Counted from the stretch's first letter, positions 1 to 12,388 are shown. The stretch is 64,000 bases of DNA from Rhyacichthys aspro (GCA_036850595.1 CM072160.1:2093981-2157980), one strand, 5' to 3'. Notes: a model not told the origin generated them from the sequence alone. A program made the numbers and translations.

Positions 1-201
1 CAGAAAAATATTATGATATCTGATATTTCCCCCAGAATTTGTTGGACGTGTTACTGGTGGGTCTTAACTTTCCCGGACATGTGCCAACTAAAGGCCGTTA
101 GTGCAACAGCTCAGTTCCAAACACACTGTTGGACCAACTCTGCACTGTGCTTTTAACCATTGTCTGACTTTTTACTGTTGCATTAGTTTATTTTCAGTTG
201 A

Positions 202-752
202 ATCACCTAAAGTTTATTACAATGGGAATCATCTGTGAAAAAGTAAGACCTTAAGACGTGATCTAAACTTTATAATTAAACGACAGCAACAATAGAGAGT
301 CAAAACTCAAACTATAAAAACAAAAATGGGGCCAAAACTCAAACTAAAGCAACAATCGAGGGTCAGAACTCACATTACTCCCATTGGTCGACACTGATGT
401 CAACAACGAAGGAACAAGGAAATAAACCAAGGAAATGGGTTATTCTGTTGAAAATACATCTTATTTTACAGAGAAACAGCTCAAAAAAAGATAAAAATAG
501 AGAAACAGGAGCAAATTAAACATGGATAAATGTTGACAAAGCTTCGATGAGACAGGATCACTTCAGTCTACAACGATAAACTCCAAAGATAAAAGTTTCA
601 GCTCCAAACTTCGATTTAATGTTATGTATTAGTATTTTGTGGTGAAAAATGGGTCTGGTTTTATCTTTTTTTACATAAAAGAAGCAGTAAATGTTATTAC
701 GCTGCTGTTGGGGCTGAGACAGGGACAAAAAAATCTAAATCTGGAGCTTTAA
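202..752 (+). mobile_element. Dispersed family A, copy 1 (chimeric)
   Basis: The left part (AAAGTTTATTACAATGGG, then GACCTTAAGACGTGATCT) and the right part (CCCATTGGTCGACACTGATG through to CTGGAGCTTTAA) match the other family A copies at 21086-21542 and 52109-52430. In place of the middle section found in those copies (the stretch with TCCAATCACAGCTCACTTC), positions about 281-376 hold units of the 31-bp minisatellite. No coding capacity was seen. Class unknown; a non-autonomous DNA transposon or SINE-like element are both possible. Confidence 0.7.
281..376 (+). repeat. 31-bp minisatellite fragment inside a family A copy
   Basis: This fragment holds about three degenerate units with CAGCAACAATAGAGAGTC and AAAACTCAAACT, the same core as the long arrays at 57754-58498 and 60487-61407. 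It replaces the internal part of the host element. Confidence 0.7.
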
Positions 753-929
753 TTGTAACTCCACCGATCCGAATTGCTTTCTCAGGCCGAGAGCTGAAAC
801 ACTCACAAGAGTTAATCACTCTTAAATTCCTGCTCACATAAACATTGGCACGCAGCGCTCAGACTGCTTTTATATCAAAGGCTGTGTGAGGAAATCCCTG
901 CCCGGCTCTAAATCTCGTGGTGACAGACG

Positions 930-1210
930 TGTTTTCCGTGATTCTTCGCTGACCGCGGCCACGGCAGCCATGACATCAACAACAGGGAGCCACCTCTGGG
1001 GACCCATGATTAATTAACATGGCTTCAGCGCAGGATGTGATCTAATTGACAGCGGGTAATTATGTAATGGCCTCGGCTTGTAAAAGGAGATGGGCTGGAA
1101 GTGCAGTAACCCAGAGTGGAAAAGGCACAGACGCTAAACGAGGCTGGTTTGTTTTTCCTGCCGCTGCCCACGTCCACGGCCGATGTGAGGCAGTCATCAC
1201 GCTTTAATGT
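930..1210. promoter_or_regulatory. Candidate conserved non-coding element
   Basis: This is a non-repetitive patch between repeats, with clustered homeodomain-type core sites: TTAATTAACAT near 1010-1020, TAATTGACAG at 1043-1052 (also a MEIS/TGIF-like TGACAG), and TAATTATGTAATGG at 1057-1070. It has no open frame of note. The dense TAAT cores and balanced base composition resemble developmental enhancers. The role is inference only. Confidence 0.35.
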
Positions 1211-1451
1211 GCCATTTCCGGAAACATGGATGACTAATGGATATGTTTAGAGGAGAAATTGTGTGTCATTTTTACATCTTAGATTATATTACAGATGTGT
1301 GTAATATGTGTTTTGTGGCATTTTATGAGGAAAAATATTCAGGAAAGGAAGCAGTAACAAGACAAAATGGCTAAGGTTAGGAAAAGACAACCGGATTTTA
1401 TTGAAGACTATTATTTTTGAGCTTGGTTTGATAAATAGGTGGTCACAACTG

Positions 1452-1829
1452 AAAGTTTGACCCTCTATTGTTGCTGTAGTTTGAGTTTTGACCCTCTATT
1501 GTTGCTGTAGTTTGAGTTTTGACCCTCTATTGTTGCTGTAGTTTGAGTTTTGACCCTTTATTGTTGCTGTAGTTTGAGTTTTGACCCTCTATTGTTGCTG
1601 TAGTTTGAGTTTTGACCCTTTATTGTTGCTGTAGTTTGAGTTTTGACCCTTTATTGTTGCTGTAGTTTGAGTTTTGACCCTTTATTGTTGCTGTAGTTTG
1701 AATTTTGACCCTCTATTGTTGCTGTAGTTTGAGTTTTGACCCTTTATTGTTGCTGTAGTTTGAGTTTTGGCCCTCTATTGTTGCTGTATTTTGAGTTTTG
1801 GCCCTCTATTGTTGCTGCATTTTGAGTTT
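1452..1829 (-). repeat. 31-bp minisatellite array, about 12 units
   Basis: Tandem units of 31 bp read on the plus strand as TTTTGACCCTCTATTGTTGC plus TGTAGTTTGAG, the reverse complement of the arrays at 56-61 kb. Units differ mainly at CTCTA versus TTTAT. The array is followed by an AT-rich (TTTA)n stretch to about 1859. No coding potential; 31 is not a multiple of three. Confidence 0.95.
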
Positions 1830-2577
1830 TATTTATTTATTTATTTATTATTTATAATAAAAGCAGGCAAAGTTTTGTTGTGGAAAGGTTTTGGCAGCAA
1901 AAGGAAAAAATTAGGAGAGTTTTTGTCTACAGCAGGTTAAGGTTAGGGAAAGACAGCAGGACTTTGTGTGTATATTATGTTGTATTTATAGATTATATTG
2001 TCTTATATCATACCAACTTTGTATAGTTTACTATTTCAGTATAAATACCTGACTTCTGCCTCATAATTCCCAATAAAAACATTTAGTACATCATTTTCTA
2101 ACCAAAAGTGCTGACTAAAACTTCATCTAGAATTCATCCTAAAGAAAGTTCCAGGTTCAGAGTCCCATCCACCACCCCAACCTACCTCAAAAAACTCACC
2201 AAAACAATAAAAAAAAGTAAAAAAAAGTGGTATGTTATGTATTTTTAGATGTAAACAGTTGATGATTTGTGGTTTGGAAACATTGAGTCTTGGAGAATAT
2301 TAGGAAATGTTAGTGATAGGCTTCGAGGATTTACAGTTTAGTGCGACAGAAATGGAGCAGTCGGGACTTTGATCCAACATTAATGTCACCGCAGCATGTG
2401 TCATTATCTGGAAGCTTCAACCACTTCACGTCCTGCTGACTGGAAAGTGACTCAGTGAATGTTTGCTTCAGGGAGCTGTGGCCTGGTGACTGGAAACTAA
2501 AATATAATCTCAGGAAAATTATTAATATGTTTAGAAAATGTATTATGATTATGAAATGGAGGAAAATAAAACTCTAC
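1830..2577. other. Intronic sequence without recognisable feature
   Basis: Apart from the short (TTTA)n tract at 1829-1859 and A-rich runs near 2205-2226, I see no gene, repeat unit or motif cluster in this stretch. Confidence 0.6.
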
Positions 2578-2911
2578 TCTTGTTGTAGTTGGAGTTTAGA
2601 CCCTCTATTGTTGCTGTAGTTTACATTTTAACCCTCTTTTGTTGTAATTCTTTCAGCTTTTACCCTCTATTGTTGCTGTAGTTTTAGTTTTTGCCCTTTA
2701 TTGTTGCCTTAGTTTGAGTTTTGATCCTCTGAGGCTGCTATAGTTTGAGTTTTGACCCTCTACTGTTCCTGTAGTTTGTGTTTTGACCCTCTTTTGTTGC
2801 TGTAGTTTTAGTTTTTGCCCTCTATTGTTGCCTTAGTTTGAGTTTTGATCCTCTGAGGCTGCTATAGTTTGAGTTTTGACCCTCTACTGTTCCTGTAGTC
2901 TGAGTTTCTTG
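2578..2911 (-). repeat. Degenerate 31-bp minisatellite with a 124-bp higher-order unit
   Basis: Same family as 1452-1829 but more diverged. A block of four units (about 2667-2785), marked by TTGATCCTCTGAGGCTGC and CTACTGTTCCTGTAG, is repeated almost exactly at about 2791-2904. That makes a 4 x 31 = 124-bp higher-order repeat. A minus-strand open frame at 2822-3124 overlaps it and is not a gene. Confidence 0.85.
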
Positions 2912-4072
2912 GAAAACCGTTCCGTTTGACCAAACCACTGAGGCGGGACAAAGAAGGTAAGAACATGTTGCGTTTAAGTGCAGATCTGGAATCAGATTAG
3001 TGGCCGCTTTGATCTTAATCTTGACACTGAGGGAAATGAGCAAAAGCTGGTCCAGTGTCAGCAACTGGGGGCAAACCTTTTGAAGTCCAAATCCCGAACA
3101 CGAGGAGTGACCTAATGAACACAACTGCTCCCATTTCCCAAGACGCAGGGACCGTTACCAGCCCCCTTCGTCTGAAAAAAAAAAAAAACGACTAGTGCCT
3201 CGACTTGTAGCGATCGCTGTTCAAATATTGAGGCTGCCGTGTTGTGTTAAGGTCAAGAATTAGCGTCTGAGTGTGGAAGACAGGCCTGAGAGGAAGACTG
3301 GGCATGAAAGTAGCAGCGCAGAGGGCTAAAATAACACTGAGTCCCAGCTACATATGCTCCTAATTACGCACTATCCTCAGAGTCGGAGCAGAAAAAGGGG
3401 GAGTACAACAGGAATTCATGTCAGCGCTGACTGGAGGAGGCCGAGAATAGAGCTTTTATTTGGACAGCCCTGTTACCTGGAAGCTGTGTTTTCATGCATG
3501 TCTCTATTTGGGAGTGTTTCGTGCGTGTGTATTCGAGCGATTCGCCAGCGTCGCTATCGCTAATTTAATGCCACAGAGTACGAGGCGGACTTCAAACAGC
3601 CCCGACACGCACCACAGATTCCCAATTTGGCCGAGCGAGCAGACAACAACAACAGGCCGGGCCAGAGCATTTCTCCACAGAGCTACAGGAAGTCTACACT
3701 AACAATATGTATGACGTATTAGCAAAACATGAGCGCGATGCTAATGAGTGAGTCTGTGATCCACCAGGCTAACACATGCTACGATTACTCACCGATCACT
3801 GTTCATTTTCTCATTTGCTTCAGGGAGCATTCAAGAAACAATAAGTGTGGATTCGTCGCTTATCAGTTGAGGCAAAGTGACAGAAATCGGCGCCGGATTA
3901 GCCTCATTGTTCGGCTAAAAATGCTAACGTAGTGGCTGCTGGTGACGACAAACACCGGGTGAATAAATCATGTTCTGGAGCTATGTCAAAAAGTAAATAA
4001 GACGAAGTTTGACAATGGATAATTTGGATAGTGTTTACCATCCACTAGAGCTAGCTCTTCGTGTCAGATAAT
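2912..4072. other. Intronic sequence, partly CNE-like
   Basis: No gene recognised. The part at about 3190-3440 is non-repetitive, contains AATATTGAGGCTGC and CTAATTACGCAC, and could be conserved. Overlapping short plus-strand frames at 3354-3932 have no recognisable protein similarity and no intron or exon signals supporting them. Confidence 0.4.
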
Positions 4073-4471
4073 TAGGGTGACCATACGTCCAGATTTAACC
4101 GGGACAGTCCTGATTTTAACCCCTCTGTCCCGTGTCCCGGTGGATATCTACAAAAACACTAAAATGTCCTGATTTTGTCTTCTTTCTGTCTCGAATGTCC
4201 CTGATTTTTACCCAGTCATGAACCCAAAGCAGCGTGTTGTGCTTGAAACTCATTTGTCTGTAGACCGTCTGTGTCTGTTATTTGAAGTGAAAAAATAATA
4301 ATAAAAAAACTCTCATCATTGCAATCAGTTCATGTTTTTTTTAAATTATTATTTAAGGGTGTTTTATTGATTTCTGGTAACATTATTTTTTATTTGTGAA
4401 TGTACTGTTGTTGGATTTGTGGTAAAGTCTCGATACTTTGGTTTGAAAATAGGAACAATATGGTCACCCTA
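4073..4471. mobile_element. hAT-like MITE, about 399 bp
   Basis: The ends are perfect 13-bp inverted repeats: TAGGGTGACCATA at 4073-4085 and TATGGTCACCCTA at 4459-4471. The interior repeats phrases such as GGGACAGTCCTGATTTT and AATGTCC, as in the widespread vertebrate element of this type. The flanking 8-mers (CAGATAAT and GACATGAT) agree at 5 of 8 positions, compatible with a decayed 8-bp hAT target-site duplication. There is no transposase frame, so it is non-autonomous. Confidence 0.8.
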
Positions 4472-7059
4472 GACATGATGCTACATGGATCTCAAACTGC
4501 TGGACATCATTAAGCGCTTTAATTTCACTGTTATTAATTTCAATATGAGAGTACATTCTGTAACGTTATCTAATCTGAAGTGGCAGGATCCAGATGCTTT
4601 GTTTTCGTTTGTTTGAATCTATTATAGCTTTTATGAACTTCTTTGCTTTATTTCTGGAGTCCAATATTTATTTAAGTCTATGTCACTGTAAAGTCAATGG
4701 CTGGTTTAGCTTTATATTTAGCACAAATGGCATGGTTTTCAATATTGATTTATGCTAATTAGCCATGTACTTTTTGGTTTTAATTTCACTCTGCTTCCTT
4801 GTGTCGTACATTGATGAATGAAAAATGAATAAAAGTACAAAAGCCAGAAAATCTTTTACTTTTTCTTAGATGAGGTAGCTTTTGATGTCTAAATAAACCA
4901 AAATGAACTGAGAAATGATGAAGTAGCTGGATAAAAGCTCAGATAAATTGTCTTTTTGCTCTCAGCTGATTTCTGTTTAGGCAGGAAACAGGCAAAAAAA
5001 ACAAATTTTTACCACACATTACAATAAATCTACAAAAAAACTCTGCAGAGATGGGCTAAATGCTTTTGTAAATATCACAGATGCATGTACAGATGTGGCG
5101 CCACGTCAGGACCAGCTAAAACCGTGTGTGATGTCATTTTCTGAAGCTAATATATGGTTTTAACAGAAATGGTAAACAAATAATCAAAGTTATTATCTTT
5201 CTCAGTTCTGTTAATGTTCTGGCTAAAAGCTAAACTATATGGTGTGGCCTAATGGAGCTGCTAATGCAAAAATAATAGCAGACTTTACCAGGAAAACGCC
5301 ACTAGCTTTGTTTATTAGCAGCCTCCGTGTAGCCATATTAGCTCTAAATGCATTTCCAGGAAAACACACAGTAAAACTCCAACAGTGCAGCGATGGCAAG
5401 TGAAAAAAATCCTACTGTAGACAAATGTCATGTCGATGTACCCAGGGCTCTCACCAGTCAATGAGTAAGGCCCCCACACTTCGTCCAGTACAGCGTGAAT
5501 CACAGTGACAGAGGCGTGAGAGTCGCGCGACGAGCTGACAGCGTCGGGCTTAGTCATCTGTCACATATAAGCTCACTCCAACACTTAGAAGAGTGGACTG
5601 GACTTAAGTCTGGGACCTCCACGCTGACCCCGGTCTCTTTTCAGCCAGTCCTCTCGCATCAGCTGTCCTCTCGGCCGATGCGACGCGCCGAGACGATGAT
5701 GTGCGCTCGTTCCTCGCGGGGCTCTGGCTCATCAGGTCTATCAGCTGAAGGTGTCGGGACAAGGCTCTCGCTGCAGATAGACGCCGCACGAGAGAGCGGC
5801 ACGTGCGCAGAGCAGCCCGGGCAGAAAAAGAAAGAAATGTAGGCTACAATTTCACACTTTTCTCAACTGTCTAAGGAGTAAAGTTTCACAACGGGCCAAC
5901 TTTGGATCAACGCAGATTGTTAATGTGTCACAGCATTTTGCAAACAACAGGACTTTTAGAAGACGGGCTTATTCTTCTTCTCTTTGGAAATCTTTTGTGA
6001 GATTGAAATGACGAAAGCTCATCATGAAACCAAATGAGTGAAGCAATAGTCCAATAAAAGCATAGGAGAACATCCCAGCAACAGTGATAACACGCTAAAA
6101 GAAGCAATGGTGGAAGACTGCTTAAAAGACTTTATCAAACGTCTTTAAAACTTATGACACCTCAGAGTAGATTTATACATTCACCTTCGACATACACTCT
6201 CACATTCATTCACTGTAGATTCACTGAATACTGTTTAATTGCCTCAAAATAACACTGCATTGGGAAATCTTTGGGAAATCTTGGGAAATTATTAGATATT
6301 TAAAGCTCCATAGAACATTTATCTCAGTTACTTCTTGTTCCTGTTTCTACAGCTGCCCAGAGAGGACAAACTAAGCACTGCTGGGAGCTCTTCTCACATT
6401 TTGCTAATTTTTAAACTAATCAGATTTTTTATCGTCCATATAATCTTCAAACATCATCCATTATTCTTCTATTGAGTTTGTCCCTGCAGGGCTACCATAG
6501 CTGTTCACATACTTTCACCAAAAAAGTGAAAACTACACACTTCATTTTGATTTTACTTTGCAAAATATACCTAATGTAAACTTGTTTCTGAGGGATGACA
6601 GGACAAAGGCATAAAAGTACAGAACAAACATAAAAACCAGATAAATACAGGTTATTGATCGTCAAATGTCTCAAAAGGCACCATTATCTTAAGGCCAACA
6701 GTCTGTGTGTTTGTTTCCTAACGCAGCAGTGACTGTGGCCCTCGTTAGCGCTCGGTGACAGTGATGTGGGCTGACGAGGGCCCGGACGCCCGGCTCCTGG
6801 ACCGGTGCCTGGTGGCCCTTCAGACAAATGCACAAAGAGACGCAGACAGACACTGGACGCTCGGAGCTCCACGGTGGACAGCTCCGTCACGAAAGAGCGT
6901 CTCCGTGAAATGAAAACTAACGGAATCACAAAAATCTGAAATGTCTCACACGACTCACTGTGATTCTACCAGTTCTGTAAAATACAGATTAGGAAAAGGA
7001 ATGCAGTCTGGACAAGTTTGGAAAGAAGGACAACTTGGAGCAATTGTTAGCATATGTCT
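4472..7059. other. Intronic sequence without recognisable gene
   Basis: This is mostly AT-rich sequence. A GC-richer patch at about 5460-5840 gives overlapping open frames on both strands (5495-5842 plus, 5604-5789 minus), and another at 6684-6929 does the same. None has a recognisable domain, and frames on both strands at once are typical of CpG-containing non-coding sequence. Confidence 0.45.
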
Positions 7060-7533
7060 GTTCAGATTCAGACGACTTTATAAATCCCACCAGGGGCAAT
7101 TAATCTGAGCAGCAAATAAAACAAACAACAAAAAGGCGTAAGAGAAAACAACTCTAAACACACAGTACGATGGTCTTAAATATGTTATAAAGATGAACTA
7201 AATTAAAAAGAGACTACTGAGACAAATAGCTGTTGGGGTAAAAGATTTTGATACAGATTTGATTTACAATCTGATAAAACAGCGACGTCCCGAAGGCAAC
7301 AAAGAAAATTCAGATTTTAGAACATGTCCAGATGAAGGCCTTCAGCAGAATACGTTTGTTACAGAAAGATTCCTGTGATTTTAGAACAGATCTGAACTAC
7401 ATTCTTAAGAATATTGTTGTCTTTGAGGCTGTTAAACCAACAGATAAATGAAAAACACAGTTAAATAAAAGAGTGATAAGAGCAACAAAGAAAAGTGGCA
7501 CTGACTGAGAAAGAAGACAGTTCAAGGTGAATT
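7060..7533 (-). mobile_element. Dispersed family C, copy 1
   Basis: The reverse complement of this segment matches 22889-23216 in several blocks in the same order: TCACCTTGAACTGTCTTCTT, a block ending in AGTCTCTTTTTAATT, and finally GCAATTAATC close to TTTATAAAG. It contains no coding frame. The ACTTTATAAATCCC/GGGGCAATTAA end resembles the tails of common fish retroposons, but I cannot assign a family. Confidence 0.6.
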
Positions 7534-8019
7534 CTTTGCAGTGTTCACATCAAATTTAAATTGATCATCAAAAAAAGTGCCAAGGTAAGTATTTCCACGC
7601 TGTTATTATGAATAACGTTTACGTAGCTACCTGGCTAACTGCTAATGTTACACATATTGGCTCCGTTTCTCTGCAGCAGGTAAAACCAACTCAGGGCTGT
7701 CCTCAAACCAGTCCAGGTCAGAGTTTACGGTTTCTGGAGCACGTTTAGAGTCAGTTCAGTCACATATGAGTCTATTCACTCGTTCAGCTGAAGGAAGAAA
7801 GCCATTATTGTCACCCGTCCTAATAACACTTTCCTACAGAAGTCTTTTTTTTTTTCAGAGCATCACAGAAACCAAACAAATGACCCAAAACAACAAAAGA
7901 TTTAACCTTAACTCCACCACTTGACTGCTATTTGTTTGATTGAATTGTGCTAATGTTGTAGATACCAGCTCAACATTTTTATTTTTAATGTTTTTCTATT
8001 TCAATTGTTGTAATTTATG

Positions 8020-8066
8020 CAACTGCTACGGCATAACCTAATGGGGATCCTAATAAATAAACAAAA
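8020..8066 (+). repeat. Possible LINE 3' end
   Basis: The phrase ACCTAATGGGGATCCTAATA followed by AATAAAC resembles the terminal tail of fish non-LTR elements. It is short and diverged, so the assignment is weak. The flanking stretches 7534-8020 and 8067-9019 hold nothing I recognise; short frames at 8332-8793 have no similarity. Confidence 0.3.
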
Positions 8067-9019
8067 TTTTTATTGGAGCCAAGAAAAGAGCCATGTTAAA
8101 GCCCACTTGTCATCAAAAAACACATGCCTTCTTTTCTTAATTTTCTTTAGTTTGTAAGAAATCTCTATTTTTGATGAAACAACAAACCTAGCAAAATGGT
8201 TTATGGTTAATGAACGCTAAACACAGGCTCTGAATGAACAAAAATCTCTGTTCTCTTTAATTCCAAGTCATTTTAATTTAAAAGTGTGTACATATAATTC
8301 TAATGACTGTGATATGAGTTGAAATGGGACAGTGAAGTGGCCTGTGTTCGATGTGACACTGTATTTGGGTCAAATGTTGGTTTGGCAGCAGCACAGAGCC
8401 ACATCTGCTGCAAAAAAAAAAAAAACTGAACTGAACTGTCTTTTTGGGCTAACACCATTAACACAATGGTGGCTGCGACACAAAAATATATCTGCAGTGT
8501 GTGTCTTTATGAAGCCATTAGTCATGCTCCATATGTCGTCCGGCCCGGGACAGTAACAGGAGGCCTGGATGTGTGCTGGGGGTGCGAGGTGGACCCTTCT
8601 TCTGCCTCTGAAATGTGACTGGTACACAGTGAATAATGGAGAACGTGATCACAAATCGACAAAGAACAGACCCCTCTCGGAGAAAAGGGGCGCGCAGGGG
8701 TCACCGAGACAAAAAGCTGTGGTCGTAAAGAGGTCAGTTAGCCTTCTGCCTGCTGCACCAGTGTCCACCCGGCCCATCTTTAAGGGGCTCTGACCTGACA
8801 CCGAGGTCTTTCACTGAGCTCTGAATCTGGAACAATTATGACAATGTGGTTCCTGTCACATAATATGAACATCAACGGAACAAAAAGCTCAAAAATGCAC
8901 AATTTTTAAGCAAAACTAAGAACCGTTTTGAAGAATCCTTGAAAGAAAAGTGAAGAAAATGTCTTAGTCCCTTGTGAATAATAATAATTACAAATATTTT
9001 AGTCTTATCTTAAAATATT

Positions 9020-9420
9020 ATTACTGTTTTGCTGCTTTTATTTAAAAAAAGGTCAAACCAGACCAATTTTCCTCCACAAATAATAATACATACAATTGAA
9101 GTTAGAGTTGACCTGAAACGTTTATCTCAGTCTCATTAAACACTGCTCATTGCATTAACAACATTTATCCATGTTTCATTTGCTCCTGTTTCTCTGTTTT
9201 TATCTTTTTTGAGCTGTTTCTCTGTAAAATAAGACATATTTCCAACAGAATAACCCATTTCCTTGGTTTATTTCCTTGTTCCTTCGTTGTTGACATCAGT
9301 GTCGACCAATGGGAGCGCTCCTTTTTACCTGAAGTGAGCTGTGATTGGACAAAATCCTACTGTGGGCTGATCATTCTCATCTATTAAAATCCTTCATTAT
9401 AAAGACTAGATCACTAGACT
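9020..9420 (-). mobile_element. Dispersed family A, copy 2
   Basis: This is the reverse complement of the 21086-21542 copy. It has TGACATCAGTGTCGACCAAT, then GGGAGCGCTCCTTTTTACC, TGTGATTGGACAAAATCC, and ends in CATTATAAAGACTAGATCA. It lacks the outermost GTAACAGGAATCATCTG end. Confidence 0.8.
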
Positions 9421-9477
9421 AGATAAATGCAACAAGAAAAAAATCAGATAACAGACTTTCTGACAGGATTTTTAGAG

Positions 9478-9605
9478 CCACATTGAATTGTCAGATACTG
9501 TATTTCAGTAATCCATGATGTACACTGCCGTAAATGTATTTGAAAAGATACAAGATACTAAAATACCACCCAGTGTTGGTATCTGTATCTGGACAAACAT
9601 ATTAA
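9478..9605. repeat. Degenerate interspersed repeat (possible)
   Basis: The phrase TGTATTTGAAAAGATACAAG followed by ATACTAAAATACCACC is self-complementary-looking and resembles a repeat common in fish. The family is not identified. The rest of 9606-11390 shows no recognisable feature. Confidence 0.3.
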
Positions 9606-11389
9606 TAACATTTTAAATCAGTGCTCTATACGTTGACTGTGACGCTGTATGAGGCAGTGGTGAGTAAGTGGTCGCCCCCAGAGCCCGAGGCCAGGGCTGA
9701 AGGGCGAGTGGACGGCAAAGCAAAAGCATAAAAACAATAATAGAGAGAAAAAGAAAGGGTGGTTTTTGGCTAAAAGGCCCTCAGCGCCTGCAGCACGGAC
9801 AAAGACGCTTTAATCAAAAGAAAACGTGTGATCGTGGCCGGGTCACGGACATTGTGTGGACGTCTGATTCATCGTCGAATGTTCCAGTGGCAAATATAGG
9901 CCGTGACACATAAACAGACACTTCACAGAAATACAGAGGATAGTACAGAGCGTGCACACATAAACGAGGCTGTGGAGGCTGTACGGGCGGATTAACGAGC
10001 CGAGCTGAGGTGAACCAGGACGACACAACACGGATAACACACAGAAAAAACACACAGCAGTCTCTCAAAGCTCATGTATGATGGAAAAGATGGTAAATAT
10101 CAACAAAAAATCTAATTAAAGAAGGCCACGACACCAGAAGACACTTTTATTGTCTTATTTTAGTATAAAAATATATCTAAATAAACAGAATTATCTAAAG
10201 TTGAAAGTAAAAGGTGCTATTTTTACTAAAATATGCAAGATTTATTCTGGTGTAATGGCCCAGTGAATAAGATGTAAGTGAATCTTTATTTACACCATGA
10301 GGATAACTCTGAGCCAAGTACAGCTCAAAAAGGAAAAGGAAAAGCAGCAAATCAATCTATGAGTGGATTATGTTCATTTACCTGTTGTTAATGATGCTGG
10401 GTTGGTTTTTGAATTGCTAGATACTATTAAAAATACAGAGAGAGACAAATGGTTCTGCGCTCTGGACATTGGCTTTTGATTGACAATAAATCAATAAAGA
10501 GTGGCGGAAAATCCTTCAGAAAGTGTCTATTCCAGCTCTGGTCTATTTATACAGAAACAGAAAAAAAAGAAAAACAGAAATAATGGAAAGGGAAGCGAAA
10601 TGTGGATAAATATTGGCAATAAACTGAATTTTTGAATTTCAGATTGATATAATTTCTTGTATTACAGTGAAAAATTGGGTTCACTTTTTCTAATAATATA
10701 TGAGCAGATGGAGTTTCTGGATTATTGACGTCTGGTTAAATCAAAAAAGCAGAGCTACAGACATTCAACAGAATAATTAACGGTTGATTTGCGTAAATGT
10801 ATAAACGTTTGTGACTGTAGGGAACACTCATCAGGTTCAGGTTTATTTAGATAAATGTGTCAAAATAAGATCATATTCTGGTATGTGGTTGAGTACATTT
10901 ACTTCTACTTAAGTCATTTCATTTTAAGTTAACACTGGTTTTCATTTATCATCTTTGTTGTTTTAACTCATGTTTTCAGTTCTTTTGTGCTTTTCACTTG
11001 AGTTATTTATTAACTGTTGTTTTTATTCAGTTTTATTGTCTTCTACAAGTTTGTATTGTACTGTGTTTTGTGTTTTATGTCTTTATTTTTGCTTTTATAC
11101 AGAACTTTGGTTTTAAAAGTGTTGGAATGGTTTCTCTAGACCAGCTTTGACCTCTGCAGATATCCGACAAAGCTGAAGTGTAATAAAAATAAATAATGAC
11201 ATCTCTCCGAGTTGACAAACAAACACATTTGCACATGCTTCGTGTTGGTACACAGTGTGAAAAACCCACTGCAGCAGAACGAATTCACACCGACAACGAG
11301 AATCAAATAAATTGCATGAAAAGTGCAGTGGAAAGGTGTCTCGGTCCGCCTCACTCTCTCTCTCACACATATATTCACCTTTTTGAGCA

Positions 11390-11720
11390 TGAGTGGAGGC
11401 GACAGAGCGTTCACGCGGGGTCGAGCTGGTCCGGGATGTGCCAGAGCCAGCAGCTGAACGCTAGTCTGAACGTGAAGGTGTCAAAGCAGCTCGGTTATAG
11501 AGCTAATGCGGAGCTGCTGGATCCACGCACCTGCGACTCGGACCGAGGCGAAAAGACGCATTTACACGTGTCTCGGGGTCGAGAACGCGCTTCGGAGGAA
11601 CGTGAACGCGTCGGAAATGTACCGACACATGCTAAGCTCTGTTTGAACACAAATAGAAGCCACACGGAAACAAAGATGGCCGCCGTCACAGTCTCGCTGT
11701 TTGGAGAGAGACTTTGGGAC
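11390..11720 (+). promoter_or_regulatory. CpG-rich patch with a YY1-type motif
   Basis: This patch is richer in CpG than its surroundings and contains AAGATGGCCGCC at 11673-11684, the classical YY1 core seen just downstream of many CpG-island start sites. A 176-codon plus-strand frame spans it (11196-11726) but shows no domain, and the opposite strand is also open. It could be a promoter of a non-coding transcript or a remnant of one. Confidence 0.25.
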
Positions 11721-11939
11721 AAATAAAAGGTACGTATTATGAAAACTGACAACCCTGATATGACAATAAAAGGCAGTTCTGTAAGTAGTGAGTGTCCTGT
11801 CAGTTTTAAATCACATTTTTTACTTTAATTTCAAAAAGACACCAATCCTTCAGTCTGCTGTCTTGGGTTTCATTTAGGGACTCTATCAAACTCTAGTGTG
11901 GACCAAAAAAGCAAACTCTACCTAAAAATCAGTCTGAAG

Positions 11940-12385
11940 CAGTGTTAATTTTGTTGATAAATAATTTTCACTATAGTTTTCGTCAACAACCTACTTTTGC
12001 AGCCGAAATGTGTCAACACCTTCCTCCACAAATAAAAATCAAAATGAACAGAGACTAAATCCATCAAAAGGAGAGGAGTTGAAGAGATCAATCAGACTCA
12101 GGTTTTTGAGCGTCGCTGAAGTGATGTCAGACACAAACATTTGTTAGAGCCTCGGGAAGACGACAGGAGACCAAAAGAGAACCACTTTAAATAGAAACTA
12201 TGTTAACACTTGGAACCTGAATACCAGCCGGAACAGGTTAGGACTAGTTTACTTTCATTCAGAGAGACATTATTACTTGAAAATGCATTACCATTTATAT
12301 TTTAGTGACTAAATCTATTGTAGATACAGTCGACTAAAACTAGACTAAAACTAATAAGGATTAGACTAAATTATGACTAAAACTG
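11940..12385 (-). mobile_element. Dispersed family D, copy 1
   Basis: The segment starts at AGTGTTAATTTTGTTGAT and ends in repeated ACTAAAACTAGACTAAAAC. Its core (GGCTCTAACAAATG, ATTCAGGTTCCAA on the other strand) matches 30765-31125 in reverse complement over more than 300 bp, and part of 50770-50935. The phrases GTTAATTTTGTTGA and GACTAAAACTA are typical of a widespread fish non-autonomous element. Confidence 0.75.
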
Positions 12386-12388
12386 AAG

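Noticed and set aside
1452..1829. CRISPR-like array because of regular 31-bp spacing
   Set aside because: Units are head-to-tail with no unique spacers, in a vertebrate intron; it is a minisatellite.
11196..11726. 176-codon plus frame as a possible gene
   Set aside because: CpG-rich sequence open on several frames of both strands; the protein has no recognisable feature.
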